The notes beneath the pieces were generated by a model. The model was not told the origin of the DNA, searched no databases, and saw nothing but the letters and a program-made list of their open reading frames with translations. From NCBI RefSeq assembly GCF_947499585.1, contig NZ_CANMOO010000004.1:62001-126000 (forward strand): a stretch of DNA of 64,000 nucleotides, given 5' to 3'. This document shows positions 37,264 to 46,329 of the stretch, piece by piece. The stretch is from an uncultured Allomuricauda sp. Its GTDB lineage: Bacteria; Bacteroidota; Bacteroidia; Flavobacteriales; Flavobacteriaceae. The first letter of the stretch is position 1. The number at the start of each line of letters is the position of its first letter. A program made the position numbers and the translations under genes.

Positions 37264-39984
37264 ATGGAAAGTACTAAACCAAAATATTTAAAACTAAGCG
37301 GACTAGAGCCATTGGTCGTTACCCCAGATAGCAACTTCATAAACGTTGGGGAACGAACCAATGTAGCAGGATCTAAAAAGTTTCTTCGGTTAATCAAAGA
37401 AGAAAAATTTGATGAGGCATTGGACGTAGCCAGACATCAGGTAGAAGGTGGAGCTCAGGTTATAGATATTAATATGGACGATGGTCTTATTGATGGAAAA
37501 GAAGCTATGGTCAAGTTTTTAAACTTAATTGTGGCCGAACCGGATATTGCTAGGGTACCTATAATGATAGATAGTTCCAAGTGGGAAATTATTGAGGCAG
37601 GCCTTCAGGTAGTTCAAGGAAAATGTGTTGTCAACTCAATTAGCCTAAAGGAAGGTGAACAACAGTTTGTTCATCATGCAAAATTGATAAAAAGATATGG
37701 AGCTGCGGTTATAGTTATGGCTTTTGATGAAGTGGGGCAAGCTGATAATTATGAACGACGCAAAGAAATTGCAGAACGATCTTATCGAATTTTAGTGGAT
37801 CAGGTCAAGTTTCCTGCGGAAGACATCATATTTGACCTCAATATTTTTCCTGTGGCAACAGGAATGGATGAACACAAACTGAATGCAGTCGATTTTATTC
37901 AAGCCACAAAATGGGTTAGGGAAAATCTTCCTTACTGCAGCGTGAGTGGTGGAGTTAGTAATGTTTCGTTTTCGTTTAGAGGAAATAACCCTGTCCGTGA
38001 AGCAATGCATTCCGTGTTTTTATATCATGCTATAAAAGCGGGAATGAACATAGGTATTGTTAACCCTGCCATGTTGGAAATCTATGATGATATTCCAAAG
38101 GACCTGTTAGAACATGTGGAGGATGTAATCCTTAATCGAAGAGATGATTCAACAGAGCGATTATTAGAATTTGCTGAGACCGTTGTAGGTAAAGCAAAGG
38201 AAAGTAAAGTTGATTTGTCTTGGAGAGAGGAACCCCTACAAGCTCGAATTACTAGGGCTTTGGTTAAAGGAATTGACCAATTTATAGTTGAAGATGTAGA
38301 AGAAGCTCGGATGGCTTCGGCAAAACCTATTGAAGTAATCGAAGGACATTTGATGACAGGCATGAATGTGGTTGGGGATTTGTTTGGTAGTGGAAAAATG
38401 TTCTTGCCTCAGGTTGTAAAGTCGGCACGGGTAATGAAAAAAGCGGTTGCTTACTTACTGCCTTATATAGAAGAAGAAAAACTATTAAATCCACAAGAAG
38501 GAGATTCAGATGGCAACGGAAAAATTCTCATGGCTACCGTTAAGGGTGATGTGCACGACATTGGAAAAAATATAGTTAGTGTGGTATTGGCCTGTAACAA
38601 TTATGAGATAGTGGATTTAGGGGTAATGGTGCCACCGGAAAAAATAATTGCAGAAGCGATTACCCATAATGTAGATATCATTGGTTTAAGTGGGTTGATA
38701 ACACCGTCGTTGGATGAGATGGTGCATTTGGCCAAAGAAATGGAACGCAAGAACTTCAAAGTTCCTTTGTTAATTGGTGGAGCAACTACAAGTAAGGCCC
38801 ATACCGCTGTCAAAATAGACCCGCAATATAGTCAAGCTGTGGTGCATGTAAACGATGCATCTAGGGCTGTCACCGTGGTTGGGGATTTACTACAGAAAGA
38901 AACACAGCATACATATAAACAATCAATTAAGGATGATTATGATGTGTTTAGAGATAAGTTTCTAAAACGCTCCGTTCAAAAAGAATACAAAACAATTGAG
39001 GCCGCCCGAAAGAATAAATTTCAAACGGATTGGAATAAATCAGAGATTATTAAACCCAATCAATTGGGAATCCAGATTATTGAAGATTTGGACCTGGATA
39101 AATTACTGCCTTTTATTGATTGGACACCATTTTTTAGAAGTTGGGAGCTGCACGGGAAGTATCCAAGCATTTTAAAGGACAATGTAGTTGGAAAACAAGC
39201 TACAGAACTTTTTGAAGATGCACAGGTTATGTTAAAGCAGGTTTTAGATGAGAAATTGTTGAAAGCTAAAGCGGTTTTTGGTTTATTTCCTGCAAACACC
39301 ATCAATGACGACGACATTGAAGTCACTGACTCTCCTGTCAATTCGAACACAATCGAGAACAAAGAAACCAAATATGTTTTTAGAACCCTTCGCCAGCAAT
39401 TACAGCGAAAAGAAGGCGTTCCCGACTATGCATTGGCCGATTTTATCGCTCCAAAAGAGACAGGTATTCAAGACTATATAGGTTGTTTTTGTGTGAGTAC
39501 CGGATTTGGAACGGCAGAACTGGCAGCAGAATATGAAAAAAATCTTGATGATTACAGTTCCATTATGATTAAAGCACTGGCTGATCGTTTGGCAGAGGCC
39601 TTTGCAGAATATCTTCATAAAGAAGTTCGTATCAAACATTGGGGTTATGCTACTCATGAGGATTTGACCAACGACGATTTAATTAAAGAATCGTATAGGG
39701 GAATTCGTCCCGCACCAGGTTACCCTGCTTGCCCCGATCATTTGGAGAAGTTGACCATTTGGGAGTTGTTAGGCGTCGAAGAAAAAATAAGCGTTCAACT
39801 TACAGAAAGTTTGGCGATGTGGCCCGCAGCAAGTGTAAGCGGATATTACTTTGGACACCATGAAGCCAAATATTTTGGTTTGGGAAAAATAAAGCAAGAT
39901 CAAGTTGAGGATTTTGCAAAAAGGAAAGAAATTAAACTGGAAGAAGCACAAAAGTGGCTGGCTCCGAATATTGCTGAAGAATAA
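37264..39984 (+). CDS. metH: Methionine synthase, folate/cobalamin/activation subunit (split MetH)
   Basis: 906 residues: methyl-tetrahydrofolate (pterin-binding) module 1 to about 310 ([17 protein letters not shown]), a four-helix cap about 325-410, the B12 Rossmann module with base-off ligand His431 in DVHDIG (429-434), and an activation module about 590-900 ([12 protein letters not shown], the SAM-binding motif). It needs the separate homocysteine subunit upstream to transfer the methyl group. Split MetH occurs in several Bacteroidetes. No cobalamin riboswitch is nearby. Confidence 0.96.
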   Translation: MESTKPKYLKLSGLEPLVVTPDSNFINVGERTNVAGSKKFLRLIKEEKFDEALDVARHQVEGGAQVIDINMDDGLIDGKEAMVKFLNLIVAEPDIARVPIMIDSSKWEIIEAGLQVVQGKCVVNSISLKEGEQQFVHHAKLIKRYGAAVIVMAFDEVGQADNYERRKEIAERSYRILVDQVKFPAEDIIFDLNIFPVATGMDEHKLNAVDFIQATKWVRENLPYCSVSGGVSNVSFSFRGNNPVREAMHSVFLYHAIKAGMNIGIVNPAMLEIYDDIPKDLLEHVEDVILNRRDDSTERLLEFAETVVGKAKESKVDLSWREEPLQARITRALVKGIDQFIVEDVEEARMASAKPIEVIEGHLMTGMNVVGDLFGSGKMFLPQVVKSARVMKKAVAYLLPYIEEEKLLNPQEGDSDGNGKILMATVKGDVHDIGKNIVSVVLACNNYEIVDLGVMVPPEKIIAEAITHNVDIIGLSGLITPSLDEMVHLAKEMERKNFKVPLLIGGATTSKAHTAVKIDPQYSQAVVHVNDASRAVTVVGDLLQKETQHTYKQSIKDDYDVFRDKFLKRSVQKEYKTIEAARKNKFQTDWNKSEIIKPNQLGIQIIEDLDLDKLLPFIDWTPFFRSWELHGKYPSILKDNVVGKQATELFEDAQVMLKQVLDEKLLKAKAVFGLFPANTINDDDIEVTDSPVNSNTIENKETKYVFRTLRQQLQRKEGVPDYALADFIAPKETGIQDYIGCFCVSTGFGTAELAAEYEKNLDDYSSIMIKALADRLAEAFAEYLHKEVRIKHWGYATHEDLTNDDLIKESYRGIRPAPGYPACPDHLEKLTIWELLGVEEKISVQLTESLAMWPAASVSGYYFGHHEAKYFGLGKIKQDQVEDFAKRKEIKLEEAQKWLAPNIAEE

Positions 39985-39987
39985 TCA

Positions 39988-40941
39988 ATGAAAGTAACAG
40001 ACCATATTAAAAAAGCAAAAGGGGAAACGCTTTTCAGTTTTGAAATTATACCGCCCGTAAAAGGAAAAAGTATTCAGGAACTCTATAATAATATTGATCC
40101 TTTAATGGAATTCAATCCTCCTTTTATAGATGTTACTACTTCAAGAGAAGAATTTGTGTACATAGACCGTGATGGTCTTTTGGACAAAAAACTGACTCGT
40201 ATGCGTCCTGGTACTTTGGGTATTTGCGCATCTATTACACATAAGTATAATGTGGATACAGTTCCTCATGTGCTATGCGGAGGATTCACCAAAGAAGAAA
40301 CAGAATACTTGTTGGTGGATTGTCATTATTTGGGAATAGATAATGTGATGGCGTTGCGCGGAGATGCCATGCAAGAAGAAAAATACTTTGAGCCTACTAA
40401 AGGAGGTCACCCCTATGCATCCAGTTTGGTCAAACAAATTCAAGAATTGAACTGTGGAAATTACTTACATGAAGTGATTGAAACAGACAATTGTTCAGAT
40501 TTTTGCATTGGTGTGGCTGGTTATCCGGAGAAACACATGGAAGCACCTTCCTTAAAATCAGATTTAAAAAGATTGAAGCAAAAGGTGGATTTGGGCGCAG
40601 ATTATGTTGTCACACAAATGTTTTTTGACAATAAAAAGTATTTTGAGTTTGTAGAGGAAGCCAGAAAAATGGGAATTACTGTTCCTATAATTCCTGGAAT
40701 AAAACCAATAGCGGTTAAGAGGCATTTACAACTACTTCCACAAGTATTCCGTGTGGATATTCCACAAGATTTGGTAGATGCAGTAGAAGCTTGCAAAACA
40801 AACAAAGAGGTCCGTCAGGTTGGGGTAGAGTGGTGTATTCAGCAGTCCAAGGAATTAAAAGAAGCCGGAGTCCCGGTATTGCATTATTATTCTATGGGCA
40901 AATCGGATAATATTAGAGCTATTGCGGGAGAGGTATTTTAA
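39988..40941 (+). CDS. metF: Methylenetetrahydrofolate reductase
   Basis: Supplies 5-methyl-tetrahydrofolate to MetH. 317 residues, close to E. coli MetF (296). Visible motifs are LFSFEIIPPVKG at the N-terminus (catalytic Glu in FEIIPP), NVMALRGDAM, FCIGVAGYPEKH and DYVVTQMFFD. It starts 3 bases after the metH stop, so it is in the same SAM-controlled transcript. Confidence 0.96.
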   Translation: MKVTDHIKKAKGETLFSFEIIPPVKGKSIQELYNNIDPLMEFNPPFIDVTTSREEFVYIDRDGLLDKKLTRMRPGTLGICASITHKYNVDTVPHVLCGGFTKEETEYLLVDCHYLGIDNVMALRGDAMQEEKYFEPTKGGHPYASSLVKQIQELNCGNYLHEVIETDNCSDFCIGVAGYPEKHMEAPSLKSDLKRLKQKVDLGADYVVTQMFFDNKKYFEFVEEARKMGITVPIIPGIKPIAVKRHLQLLPQVFRVDIPQDLVDAVEACKTNKEVRQVGVEWCIQQSKELKEAGVPVLHYYSMGKSDNIRAIAGEVF

Positions 40942-40960
40942 TTTCCTATTTTAGCGCCTC

Positions 40961-42061
40961 ATGAGGCGCCTACTTTGTTTATGTATCCTTGTATGTAGTA
41001 GCTATGGATTTTCCCAAAAAGAGGAAGTTCCCAAAAAGTTGGTGGTAGACGTAAACCAGTTTTATGGTTCCATTGTATTGCATAACCCAGATATTTCACA
41101 TTTAATAACGGATCACCCGGGAGGAGTTATTTTGGGATTAAGCAGAAAGAGGTTTGGTAATAAAGAATGGGAGTCGCTTTATGGATACCCAGATACCGGT
41201 TTTTCGTTTGTGTATCAAAACACAAATAATTCAACTTTAGGAGATCATTTTGGACTGTATGCCCATTACAATTTCTATTTTTTTAAGCGTAAAGTACAGT
41301 TTCGAGTGGGTCAGGGTCTTGCATACAATACAAATCCGTATGATAAAACTGAAAATTTCAGAAACAATGCTTACGGCTCCCATATATTAAGTTCCACATT
41401 GGTAATGTTCAATTATAACAAGGAAAATCTAATTGCCGGTATAGGCCTAAAAGCAGGGATTTCTTTACTACACTATTCCAATGCCAATTTTAAAGCTCCT
41501 AACACTTCCACCAATACTATGGCTTTTAACTTGGGGTTGACCTATGATTTGGATGCTGAAAAATCATACGAATTTATTCAACCTGAAACTATAGAAAAGA
41601 TTACCGAGCCCATTCGATATAATTTTGTTTTAAGAAGCGGGGCAAATGAGAGTGATATTATTGATTCTGGGCGTTACGGATTTTTAATTTTATCGGCGTA
41701 TGCCGACAAAAGACTTGGCAGAAAGAGCTCAATACAATTTGGGACAGATATCTTTTTCTCCAATTTTTTAAAGGAATTGATTCGGTTTCAGTCTATTTCA
41801 TTCCCAGAACTTAATGTAGCATCCGATACAGATTACAAGCGCGTTGGACTTTTTGTAGGCCATGAACTTTTCGTAAATAAAATGAGCGTGATTGCCCAAT
41901 TGGGATACTATGTATATTATCCTTTTGATTTTGAAGGAAAAACCTATAATAGGATAGGCCTAAAACGTTATTTTGGAGATAAAGTCTTTGGGGCTGTTAC
42001 CTTAAAATCTCATGGAGCAAAAGCAGAAACTGTAGAATTTGGAATAGGAGTTCGTTTATGA
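40961..42061 (+). CDS. PagL-type lipid A deacylase / acyloxyacyl hydrolase
   Basis: 366 residues. A signal peptide (1-19, ends YGFSQ) leads into an amphipathic beta-strand region. His171 and Ser173 in LLHYSNANFKAPN match the PagL catalytic H-x-S with the following N-A-x-x-x-P-N. PagL removes the 3-position acyl chain of lipid A at the outer membrane. Bacterial PagL is about 150-170 residues; here the second half (about 205-366) adds further strands of unknown role. It is 19 bases after metF and overlaps the next gene by 4 bases, so it may ride on the methionine transcript. Confidence 0.75.
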   Translation: MRRLLCLCILVCSSYGFSQKEEVPKKLVVDVNQFYGSIVLHNPDISHLITDHPGGVILGLSRKRFGNKEWESLYGYPDTGFSFVYQNTNNSTLGDHFGLYAHYNFYFFKRKVQFRVGQGLAYNTNPYDKTENFRNNAYGSHILSSTLVMFNYNKENLIAGIGLKAGISLLHYSNANFKAPNTSTNTMAFNLGLTYDLDAEKSYEFIQPETIEKITEPIRYNFVLRSGANESDIIDSGRYGFLILSAYADKRLGRKSSIQFGTDIFFSNFLKELIRFQSISFPELNVASDTDYKRVGLFVGHELFVNKMSVIAQLGYYVYYPFDFEGKTYNRIGLKRYFGDKVFGAVTLKSHGAKAETVEFGIGVRL

Positions 42062-42810
42062 AAAAGTTGATTCCCATATATTTTACCCTGCTTTTGGTTG
42101 CCTGTAACGGTGACAATGTGCCGGACTGCTTTCAAAACGCTGGTGATTTGGTTAGAGAAACTGTAGAGGTTAATCAATTTACCAATATCACGGTCTTTGA
42201 AAACATCAACCTAGTAATAAGACAAGGGACTGAGCAAATAGTGGAAATTGAAACAGGAGAATTCCTTCGGAAAGAGGTCTCGGCTCAAGTAGAAGATAAC
42301 CGCCTCATTCTTAGAAATGAGAATGGCTGCAATTTTTTTCGGGATTACGGTTTGACCACGGTTTACGTTACATCACCAAATATTGAGCAAATACGCAGTA
42401 GCACTGGGCTATTAATTTCCAGCGACGGGGTATTGAATTACCCGAATCTCTCCTTAGTCTCCGAAAGCTTTGCAGAGCCAGAAGCAGAAACCACAGATGG
42501 TTCTTTTGATTTGAATGTTGCATCAGAAAGCATTAGCATTGTGGTTAATGGTATTGCTTTTTTTCAGCTTAGCGGAACAACTTCCAATTTAAACATTACT
42601 ATAGCAGCAGGGGACTCCAGAATAGAAGCTGAAAACCTTGTTGCGCAGAATATTAGTATCAATCATAGAGGTTCTAATGATGTGCTTGTGAATCCACAAC
42701 AAAGAATAACCGGTGTTTTAAGAGGCACCGGGGATGTTATAAGCAACAACCGTCCGCCAGAAGTTGAGGTGGAGGAACTTTTTAACGGACGGTTGATTTT
42801 TAATGATTAA
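42058..42810 (+). CDS. Head-GIN domain (DUF2807) lipoprotein
   Basis: 250 residues. N-terminus ends LLVAC, with Cys16 the likely lipidation site. The body is the repetitive beta-helix-like head-GIN domain: FTNITVFENINLVIRQG, repeated valine/isoleucine strands and NHRGSNDVLVNP. The start overlaps the PagL-like stop by 4 bases, so the two cell-envelope genes are translationally coupled. Function of DUF2807 is unknown. A second member lies at 58.7 kb. Confidence 0.85.
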   Translation: MKKLIPIYFTLLLVACNGDNVPDCFQNAGDLVRETVEVNQFTNITVFENINLVIRQGTEQIVEIETGEFLRKEVSAQVEDNRLILRNENGCNFFRDYGLTTVYVTSPNIEQIRSSTGLLISSDGVLNYPNLSLVSESFAEPEAETTDGSFDLNVASESISIVVNGIAFFQLSGTTSNLNITIAAGDSRIEAENLVAQNISINHRGSNDVLVNPQQRITGVLRGTGDVISNNRPPEVEVEELFNGRLIFND

Positions 42811-42824
42811 AATATTGAAATCTA

Positions 42825-43688
42825 TTACTTAATTGGGATGTAAATCTCAGTTCTTAGTTTCTCTTCTTCAGTCTTTTCGGCATTATTCAAATATTTTTCA
42901 CGAACAGGCTCATCCCTTAATTCATAGTCACTTTCAAGTAGCCAGGTGTTGAAAATATAGTCATAGACATATCTAAAATTGGTATAACTACCTTGATAAA
43001 GAAAAACGGCAAACTTTCCACCTTTTAATGTTTTTGTACCCACTTTTCCTGAAGCTTTAGCTTCTTTATGAATAATTAAGCAAGCGTCATAGCGAATGTT
43101 ACTTTCTTCTGTTACGTTTGGGTCATCAAAGGGTTGTCCAAAATGTTCAATCCCAGCGGTAAACAATTTTTGCTCCTTTACTTCTTGCCATAAGGTCGCC
43201 CATGCAGAAGGATAATCCATTTTGTCATAAGCACCTTTAAGAGTGAGGTAAATACAATTTTTATCTTCTAAAGTGATGAATTTTGCTTTTTTAATGTTTA
43301 ATGATTTTGTTTCCATACTGTTTGTCATTTTAAAATTGAATGTTTTATTTTTCCGATACTCCGAAGGAGTTGTGTTAAAGTGTTGCTTAAAAGCCTTTGT
43401 TAATGAAGAAGGCGTTTCATAGCCCACTTGATAACTCACCTCCTCAATAGGCAAGGATGTATACCGAATCATTTTGGCGGCGGTTTCTATTCGTGCCCTT
43501 GTAATGTAGGCTCCAATGGGCTCACCTAATAATGCTCTTGTAATTCGATGAAAATGAAAAGGTGAAAAGTGTGAAATTTCGGCTAGGGTCTTGATATCGA
43601 TTTTTTCATCTAAATGATTATGAATGTATTCCACAATACGATTTAGTTTTTGATGGTAGTACGCCTTGTTATTTTCAGATTGTGCCAT
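42825..43688 (-). CDS. AraC-family regulator with GyrI-like effector domain
   Basis: From the ATG at 43686-43688 (MAQSENNKAYYHQK), 287 residues; an in-frame GTG at 43736 would add 16 residues but lacks homology-like content. AraC DNA-binding domain at about 10-110 with two helix-turn-helix motifs (IKTLAEISHFSPFHFHRI and IEEVSYQVGYETPSSLTKAF), then a GyrI/SOUL-like small-molecule domain (about 135-285). The arrangement resembles Rob and BltR-type multidrug-responsive regulators. Convergent with the head-GIN gene; target genes not evident. Confidence 0.9.
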   Translation of the reverse strand: MAQSENNKAYYHQKLNRIVEYIHNHLDEKIDIKTLAEISHFSPFHFHRITRALLGEPIGAYITRARIETAAKMIRYTSLPIEEVSYQVGYETPSSLTKAFKQHFNTTPSEYRKNKTFNFKMTNSMETKSLNIKKAKFITLEDKNCIYLTLKGAYDKMDYPSAWATLWQEVKEQKLFTAGIEHFGQPFDDPNVTEESNIRYDACLIIHKEAKASGKVGTKTLKGGKFAVFLYQGSYTNFRYVYDYIFNTWLLESDYELRDEPVREKYLNNAEKTEEEKLRTEIYIPIK

Positions 43689-43775
43689 TTCTTTTGTATT
43701 GTTGAGACAAATGTATAGGGAAATTGAAGTACTCACTTTTTCAATCTTGCTGACTTTAATTTTTGATTTTCGACA

Positions 43776-43842
43776 TCATTCTAAATTAAATGAAGAATCT
43801 TATTTTTCAATTGAGGGATTTCTCACTATGTTCGGAATGACA
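43776..43842. repeat. Two-armed palindromic repeat (REP pair) upstream of the serine hydrolase
   Basis: The left arm (TCATTCTAAA...GAAGAATC, from 43776) and right arm (GATTTCTCACTATGTTCGGA plus ATGACA, 43817-43842) are imperfect inverted copies, matching at about 17 of 24 positions. The right arm, read on the minus strand, belongs to the same family as the unit at 1576-1608. The pair ends 11 bases before the TTG taken as the hydrolase start. Confidence 0.6.
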
Positions 43843-43853
43843 AAAATCTAATC

Positions 43854-44912
43854 TTGGGAACAATACAAACCTTCTTCAATAATTTGTTTAATTCAAGATC
43901 TAAAATCAAATCACTTGATAACCTCCAAGGATTTAGAAAGTATGATGCTATCCTACATAATCTAGTGGCTGAGAAGAAAGTGCCAGGAATGGCAGTTACC
44001 ATTTTAAAAGATGGTCAAATTGTACTGGAAAAAGGATATGGATATGCAAGTTTAGAAGAAAAGATTAAAGTAAATCCCAAGAAAACCGTATTCCGAATTG
44101 CAAGTATCTCAAAATGTATCACAGGTATGGCATTGGCAAAAATGGTAGAGGAGGGGATAGTGGATTTGGATACTTCATTTTATAATTATGTGCCGTACTA
44201 CCCAAAAAAGAAAAATGATTTCACCTTACGACTGTTGGCCGGTCATACGGCAGGTATCAGAGGGTATAGAGGTAAAGAATATGCTTTAAATAAGCCTTAT
44301 TCAATTAAAGATGGTATTGAGGTTTTTAAGGATGACCCTTTGGTTTTTGAACCAGGTAATGGGTATTTATATAATAGTTTTGACTTTGTCTTACTGTCTC
44401 TTGCAATGCAAGAAGCCAGTGGAGTTCCCTTTGAAAAGTATGTAAAGGAAAAAGTACTTGACCCTTTGGGAATGACAACTACCTTCCCTCCTAAACTTAC
44501 CCAAGAAGAAATTGAAAACTTTACGGAAAACTACACTAAGACCAGAATAGGTTTTCAAAACGCCTTACCTGTCAATAATTATTACAAGCTGGCTGGTGGA
44601 GGCTACCTGTCCACTAGCAATGATATTTCTAAGCTGGGGCAAGCTATTTTAGAAGGGAAATTGGTAAAACCAGAAATACTAAAAGAAATAGTCACTTCAC
44701 AAACCGTAAATGGCAAACCTACTTATTACGGATTGGGTTTTCAGGTTAGTCAAGATAATACGGGCCGTGACTTTGTAGGTCATATAGGCAATAGTGTTGG
44801 GGCATATTCCAATTTTTTTGTTTACCCTACTGAAAAAATGATAGTTTCCATTTTGATAAATTGTACAGACCCTAAAGTACAGGAGAGTTTAGAAGGCTTT
44901 CAAAGTCTATAG
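43854..44912 (+). CDS. Serine hydrolase (class C beta-lactamase / penicillin-binding-protein family), 5' end doubtful
   Basis: About 352 residues with SxxK in IASISKCITG (Ser near 82), the second motif as YNS in GYLYNSFDF (usual YxN replaced by Y-N-S), and H-x-G in GHIGNSVGAYSN near 300. The fold is complete. There is no ATG before the conserved part; the start used is TTG, and the frame is open only back to 43815, inside a palindromic repeat. There is no signal peptide, though most relatives are exported. The native start may have been lost when the repeat inserted, leaving a cytoplasmic or silent product. Confidence 0.75.
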   Translation: MGTIQTFFNNLFNSRSKIKSLDNLQGFRKYDAILHNLVAEKKVPGMAVTILKDGQIVLEKGYGYASLEEKIKVNPKKTVFRIASISKCITGMALAKMVEEGIVDLDTSFYNYVPYYPKKKNDFTLRLLAGHTAGIRGYRGKEYALNKPYSIKDGIEVFKDDPLVFEPGNGYLYNSFDFVLLSLAMQEASGVPFEKYVKEKVLDPLGMTTTFPPKLTQEEIENFTENYTKTRIGFQNALPVNNYYKLAGGGYLSTSNDISKLGQAILEGKLVKPEILKEIVTSQTVNGKPTYYGLGFQVSQDNTGRDFVGHIGNSVGAYSNFFVYPTEKMIVSILINCTDPKVQESLEGFQSL

Positions 44913-44938
44913 TAAGAAAAAGTAAATCAAATCATAAT

Positions 44939-44954
44939 AAGTTAGGAATCCTTA
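44939..44954 (+). promoter_or_regulatory. Operator-like element, copy 1
   Basis: AAGTTAGGAATCCTTA, identical over 16 bases to 45249-45264. It contains the near-palindrome TTAGGA-A-TCCTTA and ends two bases before a perfect -7 box (TATATTTG, 44956-44963), so a bound protein would cover the -33 to -7 spacer. Confidence 0.5.
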
Positions 44955-44955
44955 C

Positions 44956-44963
44956 TATATTTG
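44956..44963 (+). promoter_or_regulatory. Candidate -7 box for the thioredoxin-like gene (TATATTTG)
   Basis: Exact TAnnTTTG match 33 bases before the ATG at 44997. Because it lies over 44961, an alternative TTG start there can be dismissed. Confidence 0.5.
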
Positions 44964-44996
44964 TATTGCAATAATGCAAAACCTAAAACATTACAA

Positions 44997-45230
44997 ATGA
45001 GTAAATCAGTTTTTTATCATGCAGGCTGTCCAGTATGCGTCAGTGCAGAACAAGATGTTGTGACCTTAATAGGCACTGAAAATGTATCCGTAGTAAATAT
45101 TGGTGAAAACAGGGATAGAATCTTAGAAGCAGAAGATCTAGGTGTGAAATCTGTACCAGCTTTGGTAACTCCCAATGGAAATGTTTTACATATCAATTAT
45201 GGAGCATCCATTGAAGAAGTAAAGGGTTAG
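44997..45230 (+). CDS. Small thioredoxin/glutaredoxin-like protein (CPVC)
   Basis: 77 residues. SVFYHAGCPVCVSAEQDV gives a redox-type CPVC at about 10-13 on the first helix. The cis-Pro segment KSVPALV follows, and no signal peptide is present. It is shorter than thioredoxin (about 105). The start chosen is the ATG after the predicted promoter. It opens a group with an unknown lipoprotein, DUF2024, MarR and Crp/Fnr regulators and a globin, which suggests thiol- or NO-linked redox work; partner unknown. Confidence 0.85.
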   Translation: MSKSVFYHAGCPVCVSAEQDVVTLIGTENVSVVNIGENRDRILEAEDLGVKSVPALVTPNGNVLHINYGASIEEVKG

Positions 45231-45248
45231 TTATTTTTTTAACCTTTA

Positions 45249-45264
45249 AAGTTAGGAATCCTTA
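45249..45264 (+). promoter_or_regulatory. Operator-like element, copy 2
   Basis: The same 16-base AAGTTAGGAATCCTTA as 44939-44954, 20 bases before the ATG of the unknown lipoprotein. What follows (TAATTTAA) is a poor -7 box, so its promoter is less sure than at copy 1. Confidence 0.5.
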
Positions 45265-45283
45265 TTAATTTAAAACTCTATTT

Positions 45284-46006
45284 ATGAAAGCACAGAATTT
45301 ATTAATGATAGGCATATTGTTTGGAGGTGGTTTATTCACCTCTTGTGCCCAAAAAAGTCCTTATAATAATGCAGATTTTAAGATTAAGGCAGCACAAATT
45401 ACGCACGATACCGATTTAGGCGTAACGGTTTGGGAATTAGCCGTAAATGGTACTGCCGGTGCCACAGTGCCTACTGCAGTTGGTCAATTGGACGGAGCTC
45501 CGGTATTGGGATATGTTTTTCCAACTAGCTTACAACCTACAGATGTAGGTTTTAATGAAACTGACGGTATTGTGGCTTTAGCCTTAACATCTCATCCCGA
45601 TTTTGATGATACCCCACTGTGGGATGAAAACAACGATGCCGTTTTTGACAATGATGGTGTGGTTTGGCATCCGCATTGGGTAGTTTTAATAGATGATAAA
45701 CGGGTGGCCGGCGGACTTTCCGTGAAACAATTTAAAAAGGCTGATGAAACGGTGGTACTTCCACCAACAAACCCGGGAATGCCAATGTATATGGACTCTC
45801 CGGGATATCCAGTGCTTACCAAAAATAAAATCATAAAAGTTATTGTGCCAGATTATCGTATCAATAACAGAACAGATTTTAAATATGATGGAGTTACTGC
45901 TTTTATGAAAGTAAATACTAGTATTGACGATATGCCTATGTTAGGAGTGTATGAAGTTTTTAGCATTGCCAGTGGTGACTTGTCTTTACCATATACCATA
46001 AAATAG
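45284..46006 (+). CDS. Lipoprotein of unknown function
   Basis: 240 residues, family not recognised. The N-terminus ends LFTSC with Cys21 as likely lipidation site, so it should be anchored in the envelope. The mature part looks all-beta, with acidic stretches (DFDDTPLWDENNDAVFDNDG, about 105-124) and an aromatic/His motif VWHPHWVVLIDD near 126-137 that could bind metal or heme. It shares the upstream 16-base element with the thioredoxin-like gene and sits 4 bases before DUF2024. Confidence 0.75.
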   Translation: MKAQNLLMIGILFGGGLFTSCAQKSPYNNADFKIKAAQITHDTDLGVTVWELAVNGTAGATVPTAVGQLDGAPVLGYVFPTSLQPTDVGFNETDGIVALALTSHPDFDDTPLWDENNDAVFDNDGVVWHPHWVVLIDDKRVAGGLSVKQFKKADETVVLPPTNPGMPMYMDSPGYPVLTKNKIIKVIVPDYRINNRTDFKYDGVTAFMKVNTSIDDMPMLGVYEVFSIASGDLSLPYTIK

Positions 46007-46010
46007 AAGT

Positions 46011-46274
46011 ATGGAAGTTTCAGTTTGGGATACGTATGTTCCACGACAAGATGGGAAAGTCATGCATTTTGATATTTTAGTCCCTAGTACGTTGATAGAT
46101 ACAGATATCATTTTTAATTTTGTTAAGCGTTATTTGTCTTCTAAAACTTTCATGACGGGTGAGTTATCTGTTAATGAATGCAAGTTTTGTCATATGCAAG
46201 AAGCACCTTTAGCGGTGGTTGAAAACATAGATAAAGACGGATATTATATTATTGAAATGGAAAACTGTTCCTAA
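46011..46274 (+). CDS. DUF2024 family protein
   Basis: 87 residues matching DUF2024: WDTYVPRQDGKVMHFDILVP at the start and NECKFCHMQEAPLAVVENI in the second half. The CKFCH motif (about residues 58-62) has two Cys and a His and could bind metal. Function unknown. It follows the lipoprotein gene by 4 bases and ends at a terminator overlapping the MarR start. Confidence 0.88.
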   Translation: MEVSVWDTYVPRQDGKVMHFDILVPSTLIDTDIIFNFVKRYLSSKTFMTGELSVNECKFCHMQEAPLAVVENIDKDGYYIIEMENCS

Positions 46275-46296
46275 TTTAATTAGGATAACTAACTTT

Positions 46297-46329
46297 AGCC
46301 TGTCAGATAATTGGCAGGCTTTGTTTTTT
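46297..46329 (+). terminator. Rho-independent terminator after DUF2024, abutting the MarR start codon
   Basis: A 9-bp stem (AGCCTGTCA / TGGCAGGCT, one G-U) followed by TTGTTTTTT, whose last T directly precedes the ATG at 46330. A palindrome TCCTAATTTAATTAGGA sits just upstream (46270-46286). Confidence 0.8.

Noticed and set aside
44961..44996. TTG start extending the thioredoxin-like protein by 12 residues
   Set aside because: The codon overlaps the predicted -7 promoter box.
46252..46329. Upstream in-frame start for the MarR gene
   Set aside because: The added residues would be encoded by the DUF2024 stop region and a terminator hairpin; the ATG at 46330 gives a normal N-terminus.
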